Below are positions 17,073 through 24,168 of a stretch of DNA of 64,000 bases, piece after piece. Location: positions 124,001 through 188,000 of the forward strand of contig NZ_RCZB01000005.1 of the NCBI RefSeq assembly GCF_006438785.1, read 5' to 3'. Under the pieces are notes generated by a model that did not search any database, was not told where the DNA came from, and was given only the letters and a program-made list of their open reading frames with translations. The stretch is from Rhodanobacter glycinis. GTDB taxonomy: Bacteria > Pseudomonadota > Gammaproteobacteria > Xanthomonadales > Rhodanobacteraceae. Numbering within the stretch: position 1 is the first letter of the stretch; each line of letters starts with the position of its first letter. The position numbers were made by a program, and so were the translations under genes.

Positions 17073-18695
17073 ATGAGTGATGCACCTTGGTGGCGCGGAG
17101 CCGTCACCTACCAGATTTACCCGCGCAGTTTCCTGGACACCGACGGCAACGGCGTGGGCGATCTGCCGGGCATCATCGAGCGGCTCGACTACGTGGCCAG
17201 CCTTGGCGTCGATGCGATCTGGATCGCGCCGTTCTTCAAATCGCCGATGGCCGACTTCGGTTACGACATTGCCGATTACCGCGACGTCGATCCACTGTTC
17301 GGCACGCTGGCGGATTTCGATCGCCTGCTGGCCAAGGCGCACGGTCTTGGTCTGAAGGTGATGATCGACCAGGTGCTCAGCCATACCTCGATCGAGCATG
17401 CCTGGTTCAAGGAAAGTCGCGAGAGTCGCGACAACCCGAAGGCCGACTGGTACGTGTGGGCGGATGCGAAGGACGATGGCAGTGCGCCGAACAACTGGCT
17501 GTCGCTGTTCGGCGGTTCGGCCTGGCAGTGGGAGCCGCGGCGCGGGCAGTACTACCTGCACAATTTCCTGACTTCGCAGCCGGATCTGAATTTCCATCAT
17601 CCCGAGGTGCGCGTGGCGATCCTCGACAGCGTGCGCTTCTGGCTGGACAAGGGCGTGGACGGTGTGCGCCTGGACGCGATCAACTTCTGCTTCCACGATC
17701 GCGAGCTGCGCGACAACCCGCCCAAGCCGAAAGAGAAACGCGTGGGCCGCGGCTTCAGCCCGGACAATCCCTACGCGTTCCAGTATCACTACTACAACAA
17801 CACGCGACCGGAGAACCTGGCGTTTCTCGGCGAGCTGCGTGCGCTGATGGACCGCTATCCGGACGTGGCTGCGCTGGGCGAAATCTCGTCGGAGGATTCA
17901 CTGGCGACGATGGCCGAGTACACCCGCGCCGGCCGCCTGCACATGGGTTACAGCTTCGAACTGCTGACTGACGACTTCAGCGCCGCGCACATCCGCGGCA
18001 CGGTGCAGATGCTGGAAGCGCAGATGACCGAAGGCTGGCCGTGCTGGGCGATTTCCAATCACGACGTCGAGCGCGTGCTGACGCGTTGGGGCAGGGGGCA
18101 GCCTTCGTCGCAGCTGGCCAACCTGCTCACCGCGATGGTCTGTTCGCTGCGCGGTTCGGTGTGTGTCTATCAGGGTGAGGAACTCGGCCTGACCGAAGCC
18201 GAACTGCCCTACGAGGCACTGCAGGATCCCTACGGCATCGCGTTCTGGCCGCAATTCAAGGGTCGTGACGGCTGTCGCACGCCGATGCCGTGGAACGATG
18301 ACGATGCGCATGCCGGCTTCAGCCGCGGCATGCCATGGCTGCCGGTGCCGCAGGAACATCGCGCACTCGCAGTGGCCCGGCAGGAAGCCGATCCGGACTC
18401 GGTATTGAACGGTTTTCGTACCTTCATGCACTGGCGCCAATCACAGCCCGCGCTGCGCTGGGGCGACATTCGATTCATCGATACCGCCGAGCCGGTGCTG
18501 GCGTTCACGCGTCATCTGGACGGCCAAACCGTGCTGGTCGCGTTCAACCTGGCCGATGCCGAAGCCGAGATCCGCCTGCCTGCCGCATTCGGCAACGCGC
18601 ATCCGCTGGAGGGCCATGGCCTGCGGCACGGTCATCTCCACGGCAACCTGCTGCAGCTGCCAGGCTACGGCGTGTGGTTCGCCAGCGTGGCGTGA
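17073..18695 (+). CDS. GH13 alpha-glucosidase (subfamily 23-like)
   Basis: A 540-residue GH13 enzyme without a signal peptide, so probably cytoplasmic. It has the calcium loop DTDGNGVGD, the nucleophile in GVRLDAIN (Asp201), the acid/base in AALGEISSED (Glu270) and the third carboxylate in AISNHDVERV (Asp331). Spacing and sequence match the GH13_23 alpha-glucosidases, including the Halomonas enzyme and the Xanthomonas campestris alpha-glucosyl transfer enzyme. It would convert maltose and short maltodextrins to glucose and may transglucosylate onto alcohols. The start at 17073 is ATG-AGT, shortly after CATGTGA. The operator copy 108 bp upstream ties it to the alpha-glucan regulon. Its stop overlaps the next gene (ATGA). 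Confidence 0.93.
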   Translation: MSDAPWWRGAVTYQIYPRSFLDTDGNGVGDLPGIIERLDYVASLGVDAIWIAPFFKSPMADFGYDIADYRDVDPLFGTLADFDRLLAKAHGLGLKVMIDQVLSHTSIEHAWFKESRESRDNPKADWYVWADAKDDGSAPNNWLSLFGGSAWQWEPRRGQYYLHNFLTSQPDLNFHHPEVRVAILDSVRFWLDKGVDGVRLDAINFCFHDRELRDNPPKPKEKRVGRGFSPDNPYAFQYHYYNNTRPENLAFLGELRALMDRYPDVAALGEISSEDSLATMAEYTRAGRLHMGYSFELLTDDFSAAHIRGTVQMLEAQMTEGWPCWAISNHDVERVLTRWGRGQPSSQLANLLTAMVCSLRGSVCVYQGEELGLTEAELPYEALQDPYGIAFWPQFKGRDGCRTPMPWNDDDAHAGFSRGMPWLPVPQEHRALAVARQEADPDSVLNGFRTFMHWRQSQPALRWGDIRFIDTAEPVLAFTRHLDGQTVLVAFNLADAEAEIRLPAAFGNAHPLEGHGLRHGHLHGNLLQLPGYGVWFASVA

Positions 18696-19696
18696 TGAAG
18701 CGGTTGCGGCGCATGGTCAGGCACCGCGTGGTTCGGTATCTGCTGCTCGGGGTGCTGCTGGCCGGCGTGCATCCCGCCGAGGCATCGAACCCGGTGGCGC
18801 CACGCTTCGACAGCAGCGTCGTGCAGCTGCAGCTCGACGCGCCCGCATTCGCGCCGGAACGGATCAAGGTCGACGTCTATCTGCCCCCCGGTTATGCGCG
18901 CGGTGTGCGTCGCTATCCCGTGCTGTATGCGAACGACGGCCAGGACATGGATGCGGTGGGTCTGCAGTCAACGCTCACACGACTTTATCGCGAGCAAGCG
19001 ATCGAGCCGGTGATCGTGGTGGCGGTCGACATGCTGACCGACCGCGCCAGTGGCTACGGCCTGTCCGACCGCGCCACCGCGCGCAGCCTGGTCGGCGGCT
19101 CGGCGATCGGCCCGATCGGCACGCGCGCGCATGACTATTCCGCCTGGGTCGCCACCGCGCTGGTGCCGTATGTAGACGCGCACTACCGCACACGCAGGTC
19201 GCCGCGCGCGCGCGCGATGCTGGGCTGGTCGCTGGGTGCGCTCAACGCGTTCAATCTCGGCTGGCAGTATCCGGACGTAATCGGCCGGGTCGGCGCGTTC
19301 TCGCCCTCGTTCTGGCTGGCCGCCGATCGCACAAGCGCCACCTCGGTGCAGCACACGCGACTGGCGCAGGCCATGGTCGACCACGGCAGCCGGCGCACCG
19401 GCCTCAGGATGTGGTTTGCGGTGGGCACCGCAGAGGAAACCAAGGACCGCGATGGCGATGGCATCAACGATACCGTCGACGACGTGCAGGATCTGCTTCA
19501 GGGTTATCACGGTGCCGATGGCTTTCGCGCACGCGGCCTGCAGCAGCTCGGCTACTCGATCAACATGGATTATGCCGGGCACCCATCGCGCAGGGCGGAT
19601 GCCGCACTGTTCCAGCTGCAGGGCGGCGTGCACAACCAGGCGTCATGGAAGCGGGCGCTGCCGCCGTTCCTGCGCTGGGCTTACGGCCGGCATTGA
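18695..19696 (+). CDS. Secreted esterase, alpha/beta hydrolase (esterase D family)
   Basis: A 333-residue secreted alpha/beta hydrolase of the putative-esterase family (PF00756; relatives are enterochelin esterase, esterase D and feruloyl esterases). The N-terminal signal is RYLLLGVLLAGVHPAEA. The nucleophile elbow is GWSLGAL, and VKVDVYLPPGY and YPVLYANDGQD are typical early strands. Between the core strands lies DRDGDGINDTVDD, which matches the calcium-binding repeat of thrombospondin type 3 (DxDxDGxxDxxD). A catalytic His is expected in the GGVHNQASW region near the end. It overlaps the alpha-glucosidase stop by four bases, so it is translated from the maltodextrin transcript. The substrate is unknown; removing acyl groups from sugars is a guess. 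Confidence 0.85.
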   Translation: MKRLRRMVRHRVVRYLLLGVLLAGVHPAEASNPVAPRFDSSVVQLQLDAPAFAPERIKVDVYLPPGYARGVRRYPVLYANDGQDMDAVGLQSTLTRLYREQAIEPVIVVAVDMLTDRASGYGLSDRATARSLVGGSAIGPIGTRAHDYSAWVATALVPYVDAHYRTRRSPRARAMLGWSLGALNAFNLGWQYPDVIGRVGAFSPSFWLAADRTSATSVQHTRLAQAMVDHGSRRTGLRMWFAVGTAEETKDRDGDGINDTVDDVQDLLQGYHGADGFRARGLQQLGYSINMDYAGHPSRRADAALFQLQGGVHNQASWKRALPPFLRWAYGRH

Positions 19697-19770
19697 CCTC
19701 GGTTGCTCCCCCTGCAGGCAGAAGGAAGCGCATTCAGGGCCGGGGCGCTGCTACATCCAGTACGACGAAG

Positions 19771-21426
19771 TTACTTGCGCTCGGCGGCGGTCTTGTCGCG
19801 CGTGCCACGGAATTCCGAATCCGCGCTCCAGTTTGGCCACGCACGGGAATTGGCCAGGTCGTTGCCGACGGTGTAGAGCAGCTGAAGGTCGCGCGCCATG
19901 CCGGTGAATGTCCAGCTCGCCTGCCATTCGTCGGCGGGCTGGTGATAGCGTTTGGTGTTGTAGTCGTCCTCCGCCGCCCTGCCGGCAGCGAGGTCGCCAT
20001 CGACCCAGTCGTTGCCGGAGCCGAACGAGATCGCCGGCACGCCGCGCTTGGCGAATGAAAAATGATCGGAGCGGAAGAAGTGGCCTGCCTCCGGTTTCGG
20101 ATCCGCCGAATAGACCATGCCGTAGGTCTTCGCGTCGGCGATCAGGTCATCCAGCAGGCCGAGTTTCGCGCTGCCGGAGATGTTGAAGTTGCGCGCCGGG
20201 CCATGGGGGTCGAGCGCATCCACGTTGAGTACGCCTGCCGTCGTGGCCAGCGGATACAGCGGATTGGCGGAGTAGTACTCCGAACCGAGTAGGCCCTTTT
20301 CCTCGGCGGTGACGTTGAGGAACACCACCGAGCGCTCGGGCCGCGGGCCCTGCGCGAAGGCGCGGCCCATCTCGATCAGCGCCGCAGTGCCGGTGGCATT
20401 GTCGACAGCGCCGTTGTAGATGCGATCGCCTTTGGCATCTGGCGCGCCGACGCCCAGGTGATCCCAGTGCGCGCTGTACATCACCGTTTCGTCCGGGCGC
20501 TTGCTGCCCTCGATGCGGCCGACGATGTTGTGCGAGGTGATCACGCTGGAATCGACCTTGAAGCTGGCCGAGAAGCTCTCGCCCTTCAGCGTCACCGGCT
20601 TGAATGCGCGCGTCTGCGCCTGCTTCTTCAATGTGTCGAAATCGAGCCCGGCGCGCTTGAACATCTGCACCGCCAGATCGCGCTGGATCCAGCCTTCCAG
20701 TTCAGGATGCACCGCTGCCGGGTTGTCGCGCACGATGTCGAACATGGTGTTGGTGTTGGAGTTCTTCACCGTGGCCCAGCCATACGAAGCCGGCGCGGTT
20801 TCGTGGATCACCAGCATGCCCAGCGCGCCCTGGCGGGCAGCTTCTTCGTACTTGTAGGTCCAGCGGCCGTAGTAGGTCATTGCCTTGCCGCCGAAGTCGC
20901 CCTTGCCGGTTTCGAAATCCGGATCGTTGATCAGCACCACCGCGATCTTGCCGTGCAGGTCGACGCCCTTGAAGTCGTCCCAGCGCCGCTCGGGCGCTTT
21001 TACGCCGTAGCCGACAAACACCAGCGGCGCGTCGGCAATTGCCACGCTGGTGGAACCATCCATGGGTGCGCGTACCGAGATTTGTTCACCCTGGGTCAGC
21101 ACCGAGATCTTGCCGTCGTGGCTCAGCGTCAACGCCGGTGTGCCGACGATCTCGCTGCGCCGCAGCGGCACGGCCTGGGTCCACGCGCGCTTGCCTTCCT
21201 TGAGATCGCCGCCCGGCTGCAGGCCGGCGGCCTTCATCTGCGCCACCACGTAGTCGATGGTTTTCGTTTCAGCCGGCGTGGCCGGGCCGCGGCCTTCGAA
21301 TGCATCGGAGGACAGCGCTTTCACCTCGGCGGACAGGCGCTCGGTGCTGAAAGTCGGCTTGGTGCTGGCAGCCAGCGCGAGCGGACACGCGGCCATGATC
21401 AGTGCACAAAGGAGCAATCGCGTCAC
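19771..21426 (-). CDS. M28 family metallopeptidase with PA domain
   Basis: A 551-residue secreted aminopeptidase of peptidase family M28. The signal peptide is MTRLLLCALIMAACPLALA. A protease-associated insert of about residues 125-290 interrupts the catalytic domain, as in many family members. The two-zinc site is visible as SAHWDHLG, the bridging Asp in GAVDNATG, the Glu pair in VTAEEKGLLG, Asp in LNVDALDP and His in KRYHQPADEW. It probably trims peptides in the periplasm or medium. It converges on the esterase gene with a 74-bp gap, and I see no operon partner. The C-terminal 60 residues after the last zinc ligand are family-typical. Confidence 0.92.
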   Translation of the reverse strand: MTRLLLCALIMAACPLALAASTKPTFSTERLSAEVKALSSDAFEGRGPATPAETKTIDYVVAQMKAAGLQPGGDLKEGKRAWTQAVPLRRSEIVGTPALTLSHDGKISVLTQGEQISVRAPMDGSTSVAIADAPLVFVGYGVKAPERRWDDFKGVDLHGKIAVVLINDPDFETGKGDFGGKAMTYYGRWTYKYEEAARQGALGMLVIHETAPASYGWATVKNSNTNTMFDIVRDNPAAVHPELEGWIQRDLAVQMFKRAGLDFDTLKKQAQTRAFKPVTLKGESFSASFKVDSSVITSHNIVGRIEGSKRPDETVMYSAHWDHLGVGAPDAKGDRIYNGAVDNATGTAALIEMGRAFAQGPRPERSVVFLNVTAEEKGLLGSEYYSANPLYPLATTAGVLNVDALDPHGPARNFNISGSAKLGLLDDLIADAKTYGMVYSADPKPEAGHFFRSDHFSFAKRGVPAISFGSGNDWVDGDLAAGRAAEDDYNTKRYHQPADEWQASWTFTGMARDLQLLYTVGNDLANSRAWPNWSADSEFRGTRDKTAAERK

Positions 21427-21550
21427 GGGCTGTCACCTGTCGGGGGAAGGAGTCCACCGATAGTAGTGAGGCGGGATGCGCCGGTCCATCCGCGGCGGCG
21501 TGCGATCGGGCCGACGTCTGCAAGACATGCTCGGACCTCGACCGTGCCGA

Positions 21551-21853
21551 TCAATCGTTGTCGGCACCTTCGACAGAGTTCTCCAGAAGCTCGCCGGTTT
21601 TCGCATCGACACCGACTTCGTGGGTGACCTTTCCGTTCGCGATGTCGAATGAATAGCGCAGGCCACTGCCGCCTTTCTCCTGTTCCAGTTCTTCCTTGAC
21701 GATCTTCCCGGGATAGGCCTTGAGCGCGATCTCGCGCGCCTCCGGCATCTTCACTTTGGCCTGCTTGACCAGTGCACTGGGGGTCGCGGCAGTGGCGGCA
21801 AAGGTGGTCGCGGCGAGCGCAACGACGGCGAGGATTGCGAGGGATTTCTTCAT
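21551..21853 (-). CDS. Small secreted PepSY-domain protein
   Basis: A 100-residue protein with an N-terminal signal (MKKSLAILAVVALAATTFAA) followed by one PepSY domain: KMPEAREIALKAYPG helix, then KVTHEVGVDAKTGELLE strands. PepSY proteins are thought to inhibit or modulate proteases in the periplasm, but for most members the role is unknown. It stands 124 bp upstream of the M28 peptidase on the same strand, so a peptidase-inhibitor pairing is possible but unproven. Confidence 0.85.
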   Translation of the reverse strand: MKKSLAILAVVALAATTFAATAATPSALVKQAKVKMPEAREIALKAYPGKIVKEELEQEKGGSGLRYSFDIANGKVTHEVGVDAKTGELLENSVEGADND

Positions 21854-22288
21854 GGTGACTCCGGGTCATGGTGAGCGACGAAACTTGCCGCGCCGCCTTT
21901 ATGCGCCCAGCCAACTTAGTGCGAGCTTATGGGTTGCACGGATACATTCATCCGCCTCATCCGGATTCTTGTGAATCTTCCGCTATAGCCGCCGAACTTA
22001 AGAGTCGACTAAGGAAAGGCCACTACTATGGGCAACCACCATTCGTATGCCGAGGCGATGAAGATCGCTACCCTGCGTCGCGTCATGACGTTTCATTTGG
22101 CCATCCATATGGCCTTTCCATGGATGGTGCTGCAGCGCTTTGCAGTACGAAGCGATCGTTGCGGGAGCTGTGAATTCATGAGAATTTCGTTAATCCTCGA
22201 CATGAATGGTGCCCGTCGAATTTTGGAAGGGTTCGGGAAAGGTGGCTTGCCGTAACTTGCAGGAATCTTCCTGGTTTCGGCTACTCCG
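21854..22288. other. Intergenic, 435 bp, lower GC
   Basis: Between the PepSY gene and the GT9 gene. It is visibly richer in A/T than its surroundings and probably holds both promoters. An open frame at 22028-22255 has a good ribosome site (AAGGAAAGG eight bases before ATG), but its codon use is unlike the neighbours and I do not recognise it. An 8-bp inverted repeat (CCATCCAT / ATGGATGG) lies at 22101-22127. Confidence 0.4.
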
Positions 22289-23458
22289 ATGAATGACGTT
22301 GCCGAACTGCCACAAGGCGAGCAGCCAGCCATCCATGTCAGGCTGCGACGCGGCGATGCGCTGCGGCACCGCGCCATCACCTTGCTTTTTGGCCGTCTGT
22401 TTTCCGCCGTGGGCGGGCAGCTGTGCGAGCCCGGCCAGTTGCCGACGCGCGGCGTCCATCGCGTGCTGATCTGCCGGCCCAATCATCGACTCGGCAATAC
22501 CGTGCTGATCAGCCCCTTGCTCGCCGAGATCGAGGCGCTCTATCCCGGAGCCGAGATCGACCTGGTCAGTGGCGGCGAAGCGGCACGGATGCTGTTCACC
22601 AACCGGTTTCAGGTGCGACAGGTTTTTTGCCTGCCGCGAAAGATCGCGCGGCATGTGTGGCAGACCATCGCGCTGCTGCGGCAACTGCGACACAACTCCT
22701 ACGATCTGGCGATCGATGCCTGCAACGGTTCGCAGTCCGGCCGCCTGTTGCTGGGCATCGTCAAGGCCCGCTTCAAGCTCGGCTTTCCGGATATCCGGGC
22801 GAATGCCGGTTCGCTGTGGCACAGCCTGTCCTGGCCGGATCACCTGGCACGTCGCAGCGTGTTTCTGCTGCGTACGGCATATGCGGGGAAGGTGGACCGG
22901 CCTTACGAAACGCTCAATCTGCGCCTGTCCGATGATGAACGGCAGCAAGCGGGCAAGGCGTTGACCGCCGTGCTCGGCGGAACCCAGCAGGCAGCGGCCG
23001 GACGCCCGGTTATCGGCATATTCGCCAATGCCACGGGCGCCAAGCGCTATGGCGAGACATGGTGGAAGGAATTCGTCGACGCACTGCAGGCCGCGCAGCC
23101 GAATCTGCTGATCGTGGACGTGATCGCAGAACACGGCCAGACGCAGCTGGGCGGGGACTTTGCCTCTTACTACACGCGTGACTTGCGTCGCCTGGCCTCG
23201 ATGATCGCGAACATGGATGGCTTCATCAGCGCGGACTGTGGCGTGATGCATCTGGCCGTCGCCAGCGGCACCCCGACCATCGGCTTGTTCTCGGTGACGA
23301 GTTCGTCGAAATATAGTCCGTATGGGCGAAGCAACACGGCCATCGATACGGGCAGCATGAGTGCGGCCCAGGTGGCGGGTAAGGTTTCAGCGTGGCTCAC
23401 CGGGACCTTGCCGGCCGAACGGCAAACTTCGCTGCCGCTGTCGACACGCAGCCAGTAA
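22289..23458 (+). CDS. Glycosyltransferase family 9 (heptosyltransferase-like)
   Basis: A 389-residue protein of glycosyltransferase family 9, the ADP-heptose:LPS heptosyltransferase family. The core begins with VHRVLICRPNHRLGNTVLISPLLAEIEALYP, whose Leu-Gly-Asn-Thr-Val stretch is the family's acceptor/phosphate loop. The C-terminal half has GIFANATGAKRYGETWWKEF and ISADCGVMHLAVASGTPTIGLF, the usual nucleotide-sugar site. It would add a heptose or related sugar to LPS core or another surface glycan from the cytoplasmic side. The first 45 residues before the fold are extra. No other LPS genes are nearby, so the acceptor is unknown, and the weak ribosome site leaves the start less certain. Confidence 0.85.
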   Translation: MNDVAELPQGEQPAIHVRLRRGDALRHRAITLLFGRLFSAVGGQLCEPGQLPTRGVHRVLICRPNHRLGNTVLISPLLAEIEALYPGAEIDLVSGGEAARMLFTNRFQVRQVFCLPRKIARHVWQTIALLRQLRHNSYDLAIDACNGSQSGRLLLGIVKARFKLGFPDIRANAGSLWHSLSWPDHLARRSVFLLRTAYAGKVDRPYETLNLRLSDDERQQAGKALTAVLGGTQQAAAGRPVIGIFANATGAKRYGETWWKEFVDALQAAQPNLLIVDVIAEHGQTQLGGDFASYYTRDLRRLASMIANMDGFISADCGVMHLAVASGTPTIGLFSVTSSSKYSPYGRSNTAIDTGSMSAAQVAGKVSAWLTGTLPAERQTSLPLSTRSQ

Positions 23459-23479
23459 AGCACGGTCAGTGAAAACTGT

Positions 23480-23514
23480 GGCGGGCGGAGTGTGTGTGCT
23501 GCGCGCCGCCCGCC
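23480..23514. terminator. Hairpin between convergent GT9 and PepSY genes
   Basis: A perfect 9-bp G/C stem (GGCGGGCGG / CCGCCCGCC) with a 17-base loop between two converging stop codons. No T-tract is present, so it is a terminator candidate only. Confidence 0.45.
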
Positions 23515-23537
23515 ATTTCCGCTCTGACTCAGCCTAC

Positions 23538-23972
23538 CTAGTCGGTAGCGATCACCTTGCCGGTGCCCGCATCGATCTTCAGCTTGACGTCGACCCCGCT
23601 CTGATTTTCCGCCTTGGCCTTCCAGATGCCATCGTCGAAATCGACATCGTGGACGTGGGTATAGCCCTGGGTTTCCAGTGAGGCGCGCACGTCTTTTTCG
23701 CTCAGCCTGGAGACCTGTTCATCCGGGTAAACCTCGCCGGTCTTGGCATCGATGCGCAGGTCGACGTGCTTGCCGTCGGCGCTCTTTGCCTCCGCGCGCC
23801 ACATGCCGTCCTTGAACTTCACGTCGTGCACTTTCGTATAGCCCTGTTCGGTGAGCTTGCTGTGCACCTGCGGCTCGGTCATCGCCTGCTGTGCCATGAC
23901 GAGGCCGGAAACGCCCAGCGAGAGGGTGCCCAGGGCCAGCGCGAAAGTCAGTGATGTGATCTTGTTCTTCAT
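23538..23972 (-). CDS. Secreted protein with two PepSY-like repeats
   Basis: A 144-residue protein. The start at 23972 gives the signal peptide MKNKITSLTFALALGTLSLG and is preceded by GAGG; the frame upstream of it has no coding character. The mature part consists of two similar repeats, each a helix followed by a strand set (TKVHDVKFKDGMWRAEA then VDLRIDAKTGEVYPDE, and THVHDVDFDDGIWKAKA then VKLKIDAGTGKVIATD). This is the PepSY fold duplicated. The function is not established. It is a paralogue of the single-domain PepSY gene 1.7 kb away, with the GT9 gene between them. Confidence 0.85.
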   Translation of the reverse strand: MKNKITSLTFALALGTLSLGVSGLVMAQQAMTEPQVHSKLTEQGYTKVHDVKFKDGMWRAEAKSADGKHVDLRIDAKTGEVYPDEQVSRLSEKDVRASLETQGYTHVHDVDFDDGIWKAKAENQSGVDVKLKIDAGTGKVIATD

Positions 23973-24168
23973 GGAACGTACCTCGTTGCCTGCAGGAAGT
24001 CCGAGTCTTGGCCGGATCGTGCAAACGTAGGGTGAATCGTGGCGATGAGGCTGAATCGCGGCTAACGTCAACAATGCGCGGGCATGCGTCGTGCTACACA
24101 CGACGGCAGACTTTGCGTGGCTGATGAAGACGTCGCGTTGAAGCCTCGCCGCCATCACCGAGATCGCC

